NCBI GenBank assembly: GCA_040768845.1
Contig: JAXGME010000005.1
Span: 228,185-292,184, forward strand
Source of the DNA: JAEZHK01 sp040768845
GTDB lineage: Bacteria; Bacillota; Clostridia; Christensenellales; Aristaeellaceae
DNA length: 64,000 nt
Direction of reading: 5' to 3'
Shown here: in pieces, positions 34,240 through 42,069 of the stretch
How positions within the stretch are numbered: the first letter of the stretch is position 1
How the letters are laid out: each line of letters opens with the position of its first letter
The notes under the pieces: generated by a model
The model's database searches: none
Seen by the model: the letters and a program-made list of their open reading frames with translations, nothing else
What the model was told of the DNA's origin: nothing
Translations under genes and position numbers: made by a program

Positions 34240-35896
34240 CGCGCATCGCATCCTTCAGCCGGGTCAGCGCCAGCCTGGTTTCCGCGGTGGTTTCGCCCAG
34301 CAGCGAGGCGATCTCCTGTACCACGCGCATCTGCTTTTCGATCACCTGATCGGTGACCTCGCAGGTCTTCCGGCGCAGCGCGGATTCGTCGTTTTTCTTC
34401 ACTTCCCGGTCGGTGACATCCCGCAGGATGGCGATCAGGATGCGGTAGGGGCGGTCGTAGAGCAGCGTTTCCTCCACGTAGCGGCCGTACTCCGGAAGGT
34501 AACAGAGCTTTTCGTGCACGTTCTGGCCGGCAGACACCGCGTGCATGAGGTCGGTGGGGTCCATCACCCGGACTGCCGGCGAGTGCAGGATGTCCTCGGG
34601 GCTCTTGAGCCGGAACAGCTTGAGCGCCGCGCGGTTGAGCTGCTGCACGATCAGGTTTTCGTCCATCACCACGATGGCGTTGGGCGTGTTCTGGATGATC
34701 TGGTCGGAAAACGACTCCGCCTTCTCCTTCAGGAAGGGCAGGCACATCTCAATCTGCGCCCGGCCCTGGCACACGGCGATGGCCTTGTCGCGGCAGGTGG
34801 GGTAGCCGCAGGAGCCGCAGTTGAGCTCCTTGTCCCTGGTGGTCTTTCCCATGCGGTTGAGCACCTGCTGGATGGCCTCGCCGCCCGGCTGGGCGCGCAT
34901 CAGCCGCATGCGCGGAAACGGAAGGCGCATGTCCTTGGGCGCGGGCCGGTCCGGCGCGGCGTCGCCGGCGTACCGATTGACGCGCAGCGCGCCCGTCACG
35001 CGCTTTAAGGCGTGCTCGCGGATCACCGGGCCGCCGATGCAGCTGCCCTCGCAGGCGCTCATCTCGAGAAACACCTTCTCATTCTTGCGGTCGCGCAGCT
35101 CCTCCAGCGCGGCGATGCAGTTGGTGACGCCGTCGATGGCCACCGCCTCGTATCCGCCGGGGGCGAGGGTCTTGACAATGCCGCCCACCGTGGGATAGGT
35201 GCGGGCAGAGAGCGCGCTTTCGTCCTCCGCCGAGGGCTCAAAGGCCACCTGCGCCTCGCTCATCATCAGCCGGAGCTCGTCAAATGTCAGGCAGGCGTCG
35301 GCGGCCTCCTCCTCGTCGGCCTCGTACTTTTTGGAGATGCAGGGGCCGATAAAGATCACGTGGGCCGCCGGGTCCGCGGCTTTGATGGCGCGGCAGTGGG
35401 CGCGCATCGGCGACAGCGTGTGGGCCAGCAGGTCCAGCATGTCGGGGTAGTATTTCTGGATCAGGAGGTTTACCGACGGGCAGCAGGAGGAGATCAGCGC
35501 GCCCGTGTTCTTCTCCATCAGCCGCTCGTACTCGCGGGACACGAAATCCGCGCCCACGGCGGTCTCCTCGGCGCCCGAAAAGCCCAGCTTTTGCAGCGCC
35601 GCGCGCATCGAGCCGATGCCGGAGACCTCGAAACCCGCGATGAACGACGGCGCGACGCTGGCCACCACCCGCTCGCCGGAGGCGATCAGCGCCTTTACCC
35701 GCCGAACGTCGCTGCGGATCTCCTTGGCGTTCTGCGGGCAGACCACAAAGCATCGGCCGCACAGGATGCATTCGTCCCCAATGATCTGCGCGCGGCCCTC
35801 AGAAAAGTTTACCGATTTTACGGGACAATTGCGGATGCACTTGTAGCAGTCCCTGCATTCGCTCTGCTTCAGGCTCAGGTACTTTGTGGCGTCCAT
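34232..35896 (-). CDS. Sensory [FeFe] hydrogenase-like protein with PAS domain (HydS type)
   Basis: This 554-residue soluble protein starts with two [4Fe-4S] motifs (CRDCYKCIRNCP, CILCGRCFVVCP). A degenerate H-cluster domain follows, with SSCCPSVN, GPCISKKYE and SACEGSCIGGP. Next are an extra Fe-S motif (CGSCGYPTCRDKA, about residue 370) and a PAS domain (about residues 415-510: IIQNTPNAIVVMDENLIV). There is no kinase domain; the next gene encodes a phosphatase instead. It is taken as an H2 or redox sensor of group C. ATG 35896 is used; a GTG 6 bp upstream is an alternative. Confidence 0.88.
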   Translation of the reverse strand: MDATKYLSLKQSECRDCYKCIRNCPVKSVNFSEGRAQIIGDECILCGRCFVVCPQNAKEIRSDVRRVKALIASGERVVASVAPSFIAGFEVSGIGSMRAALQKLGFSGAEETAVGADFVSREYERLMEKNTGALISSCCPSVNLLIQKYYPDMLDLLAHTLSPMRAHCRAIKAADPAAHVIFIGPCISKKYEADEEEAADACLTFDELRLMMSEAQVAFEPSAEDESALSARTYPTVGGIVKTLAPGGYEAVAIDGVTNCIAALEELRDRKNEKVFLEMSACEGSCIGGPVIREHALKRVTGALRVNRYAGDAAPDRPAPKDMRLPFPRMRLMRAQPGGEAIQQVLNRMGKTTRDKELNCGSCGYPTCRDKAIAVCQGRAQIEMCLPFLKEKAESFSDQIIQNTPNAIVVMDENLIVQQLNRAALKLFRLKSPEDILHSPAVRVMDPTDLMHAVSAGQNVHEKLCYLPEYGRYVEETLLYDRPYRILIAILRDVTDREVKKNDESALRRKTCEVTDQVIEKQMRVVQEIASLLGETTAETRLALTRLKDAMRDE

Positions 35897-35930
35897 CAAA
35901 ACACTTCCTTCGCGGCCCGTCCGCCGCCCG

Positions 35931-35972
35931 AAAAAACGGCGATGCCGTCCCGGTGGGCCGGGCGGCATCGCC
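35931..35972 (-). terminator. Terminator-like hairpin in the hydS leader
   Basis: On the minus strand ggcgatgccg (35963-35972) pairs with 35938-35947, then TTTTTT follows. It lies after the Fe-ADH gene but only 35 bp before hydS, leaving no room for a promoter between hairpin and start codon. Confidence 0.75.
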
Positions 35973-36027
35973 CCATCATGCGCTTGTCACCCGCACCGAA
36001 AAAACGCGCCGGCAGGCTTCGGGCGGT

Positions 36028-37218
36028 TTAGAAGTTCACGTCCGTATCGTAGTAGCAGCACTTGAGCAGCTTCGCCATCTCCTCGGGGGTGATGGGCCGG
36101 GGGTTCGATCCGGTGCAGGCATCGCCCACGGCCAGCTCGGCCACGCTGGAGAGTTTTTCCAGAAACTCCTTTTCGCCCACCATGCCGCCTTCGTAGTCGC
36201 GGATGCAGTCGGGGATGTCCAGCTGGTGGTTCATGTCGCGCAGGTGGTCAATCAGCGCCTTCGTCAGCGCCTGGTCGTCGTTGCCCTCGAGGCCGAGGGC
36301 CCGGGCGATGTCGGCGTAGCGGGCGGCGGCTTCCGGCACCCTGGCGTTAAAGGCGATGACCTTGGGCAGGTACATGGCGTTGGCGCAGCCGTGGACGATG
36401 TGGCCGCCGGTATAGGCCGCGCCGGTCTTGTGGGCCATCGAGTGCACGATGCCCAGAAGCGCGTTGGAAAAGGCCATGCCCGCCATGCACTGGGCATTGT
36501 GCATCCGGTCCCGGGCCGCCATGTCGCCGTTATAGGAGGGGATCAGGAATTCGTCGATCATCGTGATGGCCTTGAGCGCCAGCGGATCGGTGAAATCGCA
36601 GTGCAGCGTGGACACGTAGGCCTCCACCGCGTGGGTCATGGCGTCCATGCCGGTGTGGGCGGTGAGCTTCTTGGGCATGGTCTCCGCCAGGTCCGGATCG
36701 ATGATGGCCACGTCCGGCGTGATGTTGAAGTCCGCCAGCGGGTACTTGATGCCCTTGTGGTAGTCGGTGATGACCGAGAAGGCCGTCACCTCGGTGGCGG
36801 TGCCGGATGTGGAAGGAATCGCGCAGAACTTCGCCTTCGTGCGCAGCGTGGGGAAGTTGAAGGGGATGCACAGCGCGTCAAAGGTGGTTTCCGGGTACTC
36901 GTAAAACGCCCACATGGCCTTCGCCGCGTCGATGGGCGAGCCGCCGCCGATGGACACAATCCAGTCCGGCTTGAATTCCCGCATCGCCGCCGCGCCTTTC
37001 ATGACCGTTTCCACCGACGGATCGGGCTCCACGCCTTCAAACAATTTGACCTTCATGCCGGCCGCCTCGAGGTTTTTGACCACCTTGTCGAGAAAGCCAA
37101 ACCGCTTCATCGAGCCGCCGCCAACCACCACGATCGCCCGCTTGCCCTTCAGATTTTTCAGCTCGTCGATGGCGCCCTTGCCGTGATACAGATCTCTGGG
37201 CAGCGTAAATCTCGCCAT
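36028..37218 (-). CDS. Iron-containing alcohol dehydrogenase
   Basis: This 396-residue enzyme of the group III Fe-ADH family interconverts alcohols and aldehydes or ketones with NAD(P)H. The nucleotide-binding GGGSPIDAAKAMW, the SGTATEVTAFSVI block and the metal-site region GMDAMTHAVEAY...GIVHSMAHKTGA are seen. ATG 37218 has gggaggcattctt upstream and begins the family homology; the open frame extends upstream but without a site. It stands between its own promoter and a terminator-like hairpin leading into the hydrogenase operon. Confidence 0.92.
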   Translation of the reverse strand: MARFTLPRDLYHGKGAIDELKNLKGKRAIVVVGGGSMKRFGFLDKVVKNLEAAGMKVKLFEGVEPDPSVETVMKGAAAMREFKPDWIVSIGGGSPIDAAKAMWAFYEYPETTFDALCIPFNFPTLRTKAKFCAIPSTSGTATEVTAFSVITDYHKGIKYPLADFNITPDVAIIDPDLAETMPKKLTAHTGMDAMTHAVEAYVSTLHCDFTDPLALKAITMIDEFLIPSYNGDMAARDRMHNAQCMAGMAFSNALLGIVHSMAHKTGAAYTGGHIVHGCANAMYLPKVIAFNARVPEAAARYADIARALGLEGNDDQALTKALIDHLRDMNHQLDIPDCIRDYEGGMVGEKEFLEKLSSVAELAVGDACTGSNPRPITPEEMAKLLKCCYYDTDVNF

Positions 37219-37276
37219 AAGAATGCCTCCCGAATGCGTTTTGCCGGAAGCCGACGCTTCCCGGCCCTCTGGATAC

Positions 37277-37342
37277 AGTATAAGCGCGTCGGTCCGGCCG
37301 CGGAAATATCGATGCCGCATACAGATATTTATTTATCGATAT
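37277..37342 (-). promoter_or_regulatory. Fe-ADH promoter region with ATCGAT inverted repeat
   Basis: A minus-strand -10 TATACT lies at 37277-37282 with a poor -35. Upstream are inverted repeats ATATCGAT (37305-37312) and ATCGATAT (37335-37342), about 30 bp apart centre to centre. This suits a promoter that needs an activator; the next gene upstream is a LysR regulator. Confidence 0.45.
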
Positions 37343-37430
37343 GTTTATCCTGATTAAAATCCCGCCCGTTTTGCGGGGATTTGCGGGGGCGCGCGGCTGC
37401 GCGGCGCGCGGCGGCCGCGAAACGGCATAT

Positions 37431-37455
37431 AAAAAGCGGCATGTCGCCATGCCGC
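37431..37455 (-). terminator. Terminator of the LysR gene
   Basis: On the minus strand gcggcatg pairs with catgccgc (37448-37455 and 37436-37443), followed by a U-run from aaaaa at 37431-37435. Confidence 0.75.
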
Positions 37456-37500
37456 CGGGATTATGGAGCGAGGTTAAATCGATGCAAAATGATCGATTGG

Positions 37501-38502
37501 CTAATTGTATTCCTTGAAGGCCACCTTGTTCTTGGCCTCGTAGAGCTTGTCGATGAAGTGGGCGTCCAGCTCCGTCAGGCGGTAGCTCTTGGAGTAGATC
37601 AGCACGTCCCGGTACTTCGGGGGGCCGGGCACGCAGCGGCGCTGCTTGAGCCGGTAGCGCTTCAGGATGTCCTCCGGAATGGGCGACACCCAGAGGAATG
37701 TCTGCGGGATCTCGCTGAGCAGGTCAAACTGGGTGGAGCGGTCGTACATGTACACCCGCTTGACGGCCTTGCCCCGGGGCATGGGGCGGCTCTCCACCGT
37801 CTGCACGTAGGGCACCACGGCGTCGCCGTGGACGATTTCGATCAGGTCGGCCAGATCCTCCGGGCGCACGGCGGGGAGGCTGGCCAGCGGGCTCTTGGCG
37901 GAGGCCAGCACCAGGTTTTCAAATTCCCAGATGGGTTCGTAGCGAAGGCCCTTTTCGGTCAGGTAGTCCACAAAGTAGTTTTCATTGACGGTCTGATAGC
38001 GGATAATGCCCAGCTGAAAATCCCCCTCGGCCACGCCCATGATCGCCTGCACGGAGTTGGTTTCCTTGAGGCGGACGTCGATGTCCTTCTCCTGGTTGAG
38101 CTCGGACACGAATTTCACAAAGCCTCCGGCGATGTAGCTGCCCCGGGGCATGGTCAGGCTGAACGCCTGTCGGCCCGAATCCGCCGCGTCGCGCAGGGAT
38201 TCCATCTCGCGCACCACGCCCAGAATCTCCTTGGCGCGGGTCAGAAACTCCACACCCTTGGGCGTGGGCACCACGCCGCGGGGCGTGCGCTCGAAAATGG
38301 TAATGCCCAGGCCCTCCTCCAGCTCGCGGATGGCCTTGCTCAGGTTGGGCTGGGCCATGAAAAGATTGTCCGCCGCCTGGGTGATGGAGCCGGCGCGCTC
38401 CACCTCCACCGCGTACTTTAAATGAAGCGTGTTTATGGCGATCTCCTCCCGGATGTTTTCCCCTGTGAATATAGAATACCCAATAATCCCGGCAATGTCC
38501 AC
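37501..38502 (-). CDS. LysR family transcriptional regulator
   Basis: The N-terminal winged helix reads LHLKYAVEVERAGSITQAADNLFMAQPNLSKAIRELE in the frame (first residues at about 38427). A type 2 periplasmic-fold effector domain follows to the end. The boundary given uses the first conventional start (GTG 38502). The best ribosome site, GGGAGG, however, lies 8 nt before an ATA codon at 38434-38436, exactly where family homology begins (I-N-T-L-H-L-K). Starting there gives 311 residues, the normal LysR length. It probably controls the adjacent Fe-ADH gene; the effector is unknown. Confidence 0.85.
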   Translation of the reverse strand: MDIAGIIGYSIFTGENIREEIAINTLHLKYAVEVERAGSITQAADNLFMAQPNLSKAIRELEEGLGITIFERTPRGVVPTPKGVEFLTRAKEILGVVREMESLRDAADSGRQAFSLTMPRGSYIAGGFVKFVSELNQEKDIDVRLKETNSVQAIMGVAEGDFQLGIIRYQTVNENYFVDYLTEKGLRYEPIWEFENLVLASAKSPLASLPAVRPEDLADLIEIVHGDAVVPYVQTVESRPMPRGKAVKRVYMYDRSTQFDLLSEIPQTFLWVSPIPEDILKRYRLKQRRCVPGPPKYRDVLIYSKSYRLTELDAHFIDKLYEAKNKVAFKEYN

Positions 38503-38574
38503 AGCAAAATGTTGATTCTTGCCGCCTCGCCCGGCAAAAAGCGCTTTTTTGCCCCGGCTTCACCAATGTTTTTC

Positions 38575-38603
38575 TTGCCTTTTGGCCCGCCTTGCGCTAT
38601 AAT
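38575..38603 (+). promoter_or_regulatory. Promoter of tRNA-Arg
   Basis: TTGCCT (38575-38580), 17 bp, perfect TATAAT (38598-38603), 13 bp before the mature tRNA. Confidence 0.75.
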
Positions 38604-38616
38604 GCAAGGGTTCCTT

Positions 38617-38692
38617 GCGGCCGTGGTGCAATGGATAACATTTTCGACTCCGACTCGAAAGACTGTGGGTTCGAATCCCGCCGGCCGCGCCA
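38617..38692 (+). tRNA. tRNA-Arg (anticodon CCG)
   Basis: This 76-nt tRNA has acceptor GCGGCCG/CGGCCGC, anticodon stem TTCGA/TCGAA and loop CTCCGAC with anticodon CCG. The T-arm is GTGGG-TTCGAAT-CCCGC, the discriminator is G and CCA is encoded (38690-38692). It reads CGG codons. It marks the boundary between the GC-rich core and the mobile-element zone, and tRNA 3' ends are frequent integration sites. Confidence 0.95.
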
Positions 38693-38698
38693 AATCAG

Positions 38699-38733
38699 AA
38701 ACCATCTATTGATAAACTCGATAGATGGTTTTT
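38699..38733 (+). terminator. Terminator of tRNA-Arg
   Basis: An 11-bp stem (aaaccatctat, atagatggttt) is followed by further T residues. Confidence 0.8.
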
Positions 38734-38822
38734 CTTATGCCAGAAACCCAACAAATCCAGGCTTTTCAAGTATCGGCGGTTTGGATTTTATCAATCCTTG
38801 ACGGCGCGCCGAGGGTATCGCT

Positions 38823-38846
38823 GCTGCCGGCGGGATTTGAACCCAC
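38823..38846 (-). repeat. Inverted copy of the tRNA-Arg 3' end
   Basis: Read on the minus strand, this 24-nt stretch matches the T-arm and acceptor strand of tRNA-Arg (38665-38688) at 22 of 24. No D-arm, anticodon arm or 5' acceptor strand accompanies it, so it is a fragment. It may be a relic of an integrated element or part of a structured repeat. Confidence 0.6.
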
Positions 38847-38873
38847 CCCTTTTTCGCGCTGTTTTCGGGGGCA

Positions 38874-38926
38874 AATCGTCAAATTTGCACACCCTTTTTG
38901 GCCAAAGGTGTTCAAATCTGACGATT
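38874..38926. repeat. Long hairpin downstream of tRNA-Arg
   Basis: AATCGTCAAATTTG (38874-38887) and CAAATCTGACGATT (38913-38926) match as inverted repeats at 13 of 14, and the inner loop pairs further (ACACC/GGTGT). A second short hairpin lies at about 38955-38973. The stretch 38736-39188 holds no convincing gene. Confidence 0.55.
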
Positions 38927-39188
38927 CTCCTCTGGGGGAGGCTCCAGTAGTAGCTTTTCTGGTCGAAAAGCCGTCTGCATCCGCTTGATTTCGTGTTTCT
39001 AAATAGCTCCCTATACGCACATGGTGGATGAATTGGCGCTTGAATTAAAAAAGCAACAGCCCGGTGTTGCATTAACCGGCACCAATATTTTGTTAACGTT
39101 ACACTCTAAAATTGTATGGCAGAGGCTTTTCTTGCGGAGGTGTAAGTGCTATACTATTTTGCGGATAATCAAGTAAAAGGCGGCTAAT

Positions 39189-40325
39189 ATGATTATGAAA
39201 AGAGAAGAACGCGACAAGATAATATGCGCTGTCGAGAAGACCGGCTATGATTTCGAACACTACGTTTATGACCTGCTGAAAAACAAGGGATGGCAGGTCA
39301 TTAGTAATAGGTACTACATCGACGATGTTAAGGGAATTGAGCGCGAAATTGACCTATTGGCTTACAAAACGAAGAAAGAAAATAATGTAATTTTCTACAC
39401 GACGCTAATAATTAGCTGTAAAAAATCTGCAGAAAGCTTTTGGGCGTTTTTAACAAGGCAAAGGCCAGAACATGACCCAAACACAGAATACTTCTTACTT
39501 CATAATCACACTACAGATAGACGGTTATCCTTCATGATGGAAGAATCTGCTGGCCACATTAGAGAAAGCCTTTTATGCAAGTTCGGGTCTTTGTACGAAA
39601 TAGAAAGAGTGCCATTTGCATTTCAACAGATTAACAGTGGCTCGGGCAAAACCGAAGACGATAAACGAATTTACGAATCAATTATAACAACAATCAAGGC
39701 ATTAGAATACGAAAAGGAGAATCGCGGAAGGCCAATAATAGAGAATGTTGAACAATACTTCTATAATTTTAACTTAATATCAATTTTTGACGGCAAGATG
39801 TATGAGGTATTTTTCAACGGCGAAGACAAGGAAGTTAAAGAAATCTCTGAGATTAAGTACATTAACCGTCATATAATTAGCAAGAAAGAATCTTTTTACA
39901 GAGTGCATTTTATTTCTAAGGATGCTCTCGAGAGTCAAATTGACATATATGGTAAGCTGTCCGAATGTAACAATTTATTATATCCAAAAATGATCCAGGA
40001 TTTTTATGTCGATATCTTTAATAACACTAAGAGAGTTAAGGTTTTATGGGATGGTTTTTGCAAAGCTCTCCTATTTATTTTCAACCAAATCCTGATATAT
40101 AATCTAGAATTTCAAACGAAAGATAGGGCAAAAGAATTTGATTATGACTATGAAAACAACGTGCTGAATATACATTTCAGCGGGTATAGTGACATAGACG
40201 CTGCTGACTTTCTTAGAAGAGTCAATGAGTGTGCAAAGCTAAGAGAAGTGGTGTCGGCATTACTTATAAAATGGTTTAGATATGAGGGCGATTTTGTTTT
40301 TGATAATAATATGTTGCCTTTTTAA
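39189..40325 (+). CDS. PD-(D/E)XK nuclease-like protein, AT-rich cargo gene
   Basis: This 378-residue protein is of uncertain function. The N-terminal 80 residues show a restriction-endonuclease-like pattern: a helix with Glu23 (FEHYVYDLL), then EREIDLLAY with Asp55, then a strand IISCKKS with Ser76-x-Lys78 in the usual E/Q-x-K place. The remaining 300 residues are rich in Lys, Ile, Asn and Tyr and match no domain I recognise. Base composition is far more AT-rich than anything before it, a clear sign of transfer. A defence role (restriction-type effector) is a reasonable guess from fold and context, not shown. Confidence 0.55.
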   Translation: MIMKREERDKIICAVEKTGYDFEHYVYDLLKNKGWQVISNRYYIDDVKGIEREIDLLAYKTKKENNVIFYTTLIISCKKSAESFWAFLTRQRPEHDPNTEYFLLHNHTTDRRLSFMMEESAGHIRESLLCKFGSLYEIERVPFAFQQINSGSGKTEDDKRIYESIITTIKALEYEKENRGRPIIENVEQYFYNFNLISIFDGKMYEVFFNGEDKEVKEISEIKYINRHIISKKESFYRVHFISKDALESQIDIYGKLSECNNLLYPKMIQDFYVDIFNNTKRVKVLWDGFCKALLFIFNQILIYNLEFQTKDRAKEFDYDYENNVLNIHFSGYSDIDAADFLRRVNECAKLREVVSALLIKWFRYEGDFVFDNNMLPF

Positions 40326-40405
40326 TGTCTTAGAAATTGCGCTCGTTTTAGCGCCGGGGAACTCCTATGTCAAGTTCTTATGTCGCGGTTTCTCGTAGTA
40401 ATGGG

Positions 40406-40434
40406 TAAAGACCGCAAATGGACTTGCGGCCTTA
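40406..40434 (-). terminator. Terminator of the recombinase operon
   Basis: On the minus strand ccgcaa/ttgcgg arms (40412-40417, 40424-40429) are followed by a short U-rich tract. It lies 30 bp beyond the last recombinase gene. Confidence 0.55.
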
Positions 40435-40464
40435 TCGGGTTTCGATTTTGCATCCCCTATTGAA

Positions 40465-42069
40465 CTATAGAATCTGGATTTCGACCTCCGCGCCATTCCT
40501 GAACCTGAATGTCATCGAGCCGTCCCTCCCGACCTTCACCTGGTCAATGACTGCTAGCCAGAGCTTCTCGTCAAACTCCGTGATGGCAAGCGGCCGGTTC
40601 TGGATGTCGCGGATGAAGGATTCCAACACCTTTCCCCTGCCGAGGCGTTCGCGCTTCTGCGCTTCCAACTCCTCTAGCCGTTGCGATGCTTTCCTGTGGC
40701 GCTCCAGATAATTGCTATTGCGTTCACTCCAGTCGCTCTGGCTCAAGGCGGTTCGTGCGTTCTCGTAGATCGCCTTTCTGGATAGCTCCGCGACCACCTC
40801 AAGTTCGCGGCGCAGTTCAACGAGTTCGGCGTCAATCTCCGAAGTGTCGCAGAGGACGCTCTGCGCCATGCGGCAGTCCTCGATCAGCCCCTGGCGGTCG
40901 TTCATCAGGATGTTGAACGCGGTGAGAAACCGCGCCTTGACGTCTTCCTCGGTGATGTGCGGCGTTTGACAGCCCTTGCCCGGTTTATCGCGATGCTTGT
41001 ACTTGTCGTTGCACTGCCAGATCTCGCGGCGGCGGGTTTTGTCTTCCTTGTAGCTGCTCCACACCTTCTTGCCGAACCACCCATCGCAGTCGGCGCAGAC
41101 CAGCTTCGCGGCGAAGATACTCGTGCAGCTTGTGGGTCTGCCGAGCGCCTTCCGACGCTCGATCTCAAGCTGAACTGCGTCGAACTCGTCCGGCTCAATG
41201 ATGGCGGGATGACTATCCTCGACATAGAATTGCTGCACACGACCATTGTTTTTGATCATCTTCTTGGTAAGGAAGTCCGCGCACACGGTCTTTTGCAAGA
41301 GGGCATGTCCTTTATACTTCTCGTTAGTCAGGATGGATTGAACCACCGCCGGTTGCCATATCTTCTTCCCAGCCGGTGTTGCTATGCCGTGTTCGACGAG
41401 GTACTTGGCGATGGCGGAGAAGGTCTTCCCCTCCATGAAAAGCTTGAATATGAACCGCACGATCTCGGCCTCTACGGGGACGATCTGTGGCATGCCATTC
41501 TCGCCCTTCTCATAGCCGAGAAACTGCTTGTAGGGCAAGGTGAACTTTCCGTCAGCCATGCGCTTGCGCTTACCCCAGGTGACGTTCTCGGAAATAGAGC
41601 GGCTCTCCTCCTGCGCGAGCGAGGACATGATGGTAATCAGCAGCTCGCCCTTGCTATCCAGGGTGAAGATGTTCTGTTCTTCAAACCAGACCTCGCAGCC
41701 CACTTCCTTCAACTTTCGAACGGTGGTCAGGCTGTCCACGGTATTTCGGGCGAACCGGCTGACGCTCTTTGTGATGATGAGGTCAAACTTGCCCGCGAGG
41801 CCATCCTCAACCATCTGGTTGAAGCCGTCGCGCCGCTTGGTGTTGACCGCGGTGATGCCCTCGTCGGTATAGACGCCAGTGTAGTCCCAGTCGGGGCGGC
41901 TCTTGATCAGTTTTGTATAGTAGTCCACCTGCGCGTCATAGGAGGTCTTCTGCTCGGCGGAGTCGGTGCTGACTCGGGCGTATGCCGTAACGCGCCTCCG
42001 GATCGTAGTGTTCCGCTCCTGCGCCGAGACGATGGGCGCGAGGGCGGGGATGACCCTTACATTAGCCAT
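40465..42069 (-). CDS. Large serine recombinase (second in operon)
   Basis: This 534-residue site-specific recombinase has the catalytic serine in YARVSTDS (about residue 35), the resolvase core with KSVSRFARNTVD, the recombinase domain (AIAKYLVEHGI) and a zinc ribbon (CADC...C...C, about residues 340-390). A coiled-coil region and a C-terminal beta domain follow. Its start overlaps the end of the other recombinase by 8 bp. The pair probably moves the element that carries them. Confidence 0.92.
   Translation of the reverse strand: MANVRVIPALAPIVSAQERNTTIRRRVTAYARVSTDSAEQKTSYDAQVDYYTKLIKSRPDWDYTGVYTDEGITAVNTKRRDGFNQMVEDGLAGKFDLIITKSVSRFARNTVDSLTTVRKLKEVGCEVWFEEQNIFTLDSKGELLITIMSSLAQEESRSISENVTWGKRKRMADGKFTLPYKQFLGYEKGENGMPQIVPVEAEIVRFIFKLFMEGKTFSAIAKYLVEHGIATPAGKKIWQPAVVQSILTNEKYKGHALLQKTVCADFLTKKMIKNNGRVQQFYVEDSHPAIIEPDEFDAVQLEIERRKALGRPTSCTSIFAAKLVCADCDGWFGKKVWSSYKEDKTRRREIWQCNDKYKHRDKPGKGCQTPHITEEDVKARFLTAFNILMNDRQGLIEDCRMAQSVLCDTSEIDAELVELRRELEVVAELSRKAIYENARTALSQSDWSERNSNYLERHRKASQRLEELEAQKRERLGRGKVLESFIRDIQNRPLAITEFDEKLWLAVIDQVKVGRDGSMTFRFRNGAEVEIQIL

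Noticed and set aside
38433..38705. Minus-strand open frame with ARPAGFEPTVF over tRNA-Arg
   Set aside because: It is the antisense translation of the tRNA T-arm, a common false gene.
38815..38930. A second complete tRNA on the minus strand
   Set aside because: Only T-arm and acceptor 3' strand are present; no anticodon arm or 5' acceptor can be folded.
38766..39072. Minus-strand open frames downstream of tRNA-Arg
   Set aside because: They cross hairpins and the inverted T-arm copy, have no ribosome site and look like translated repeat sequence.
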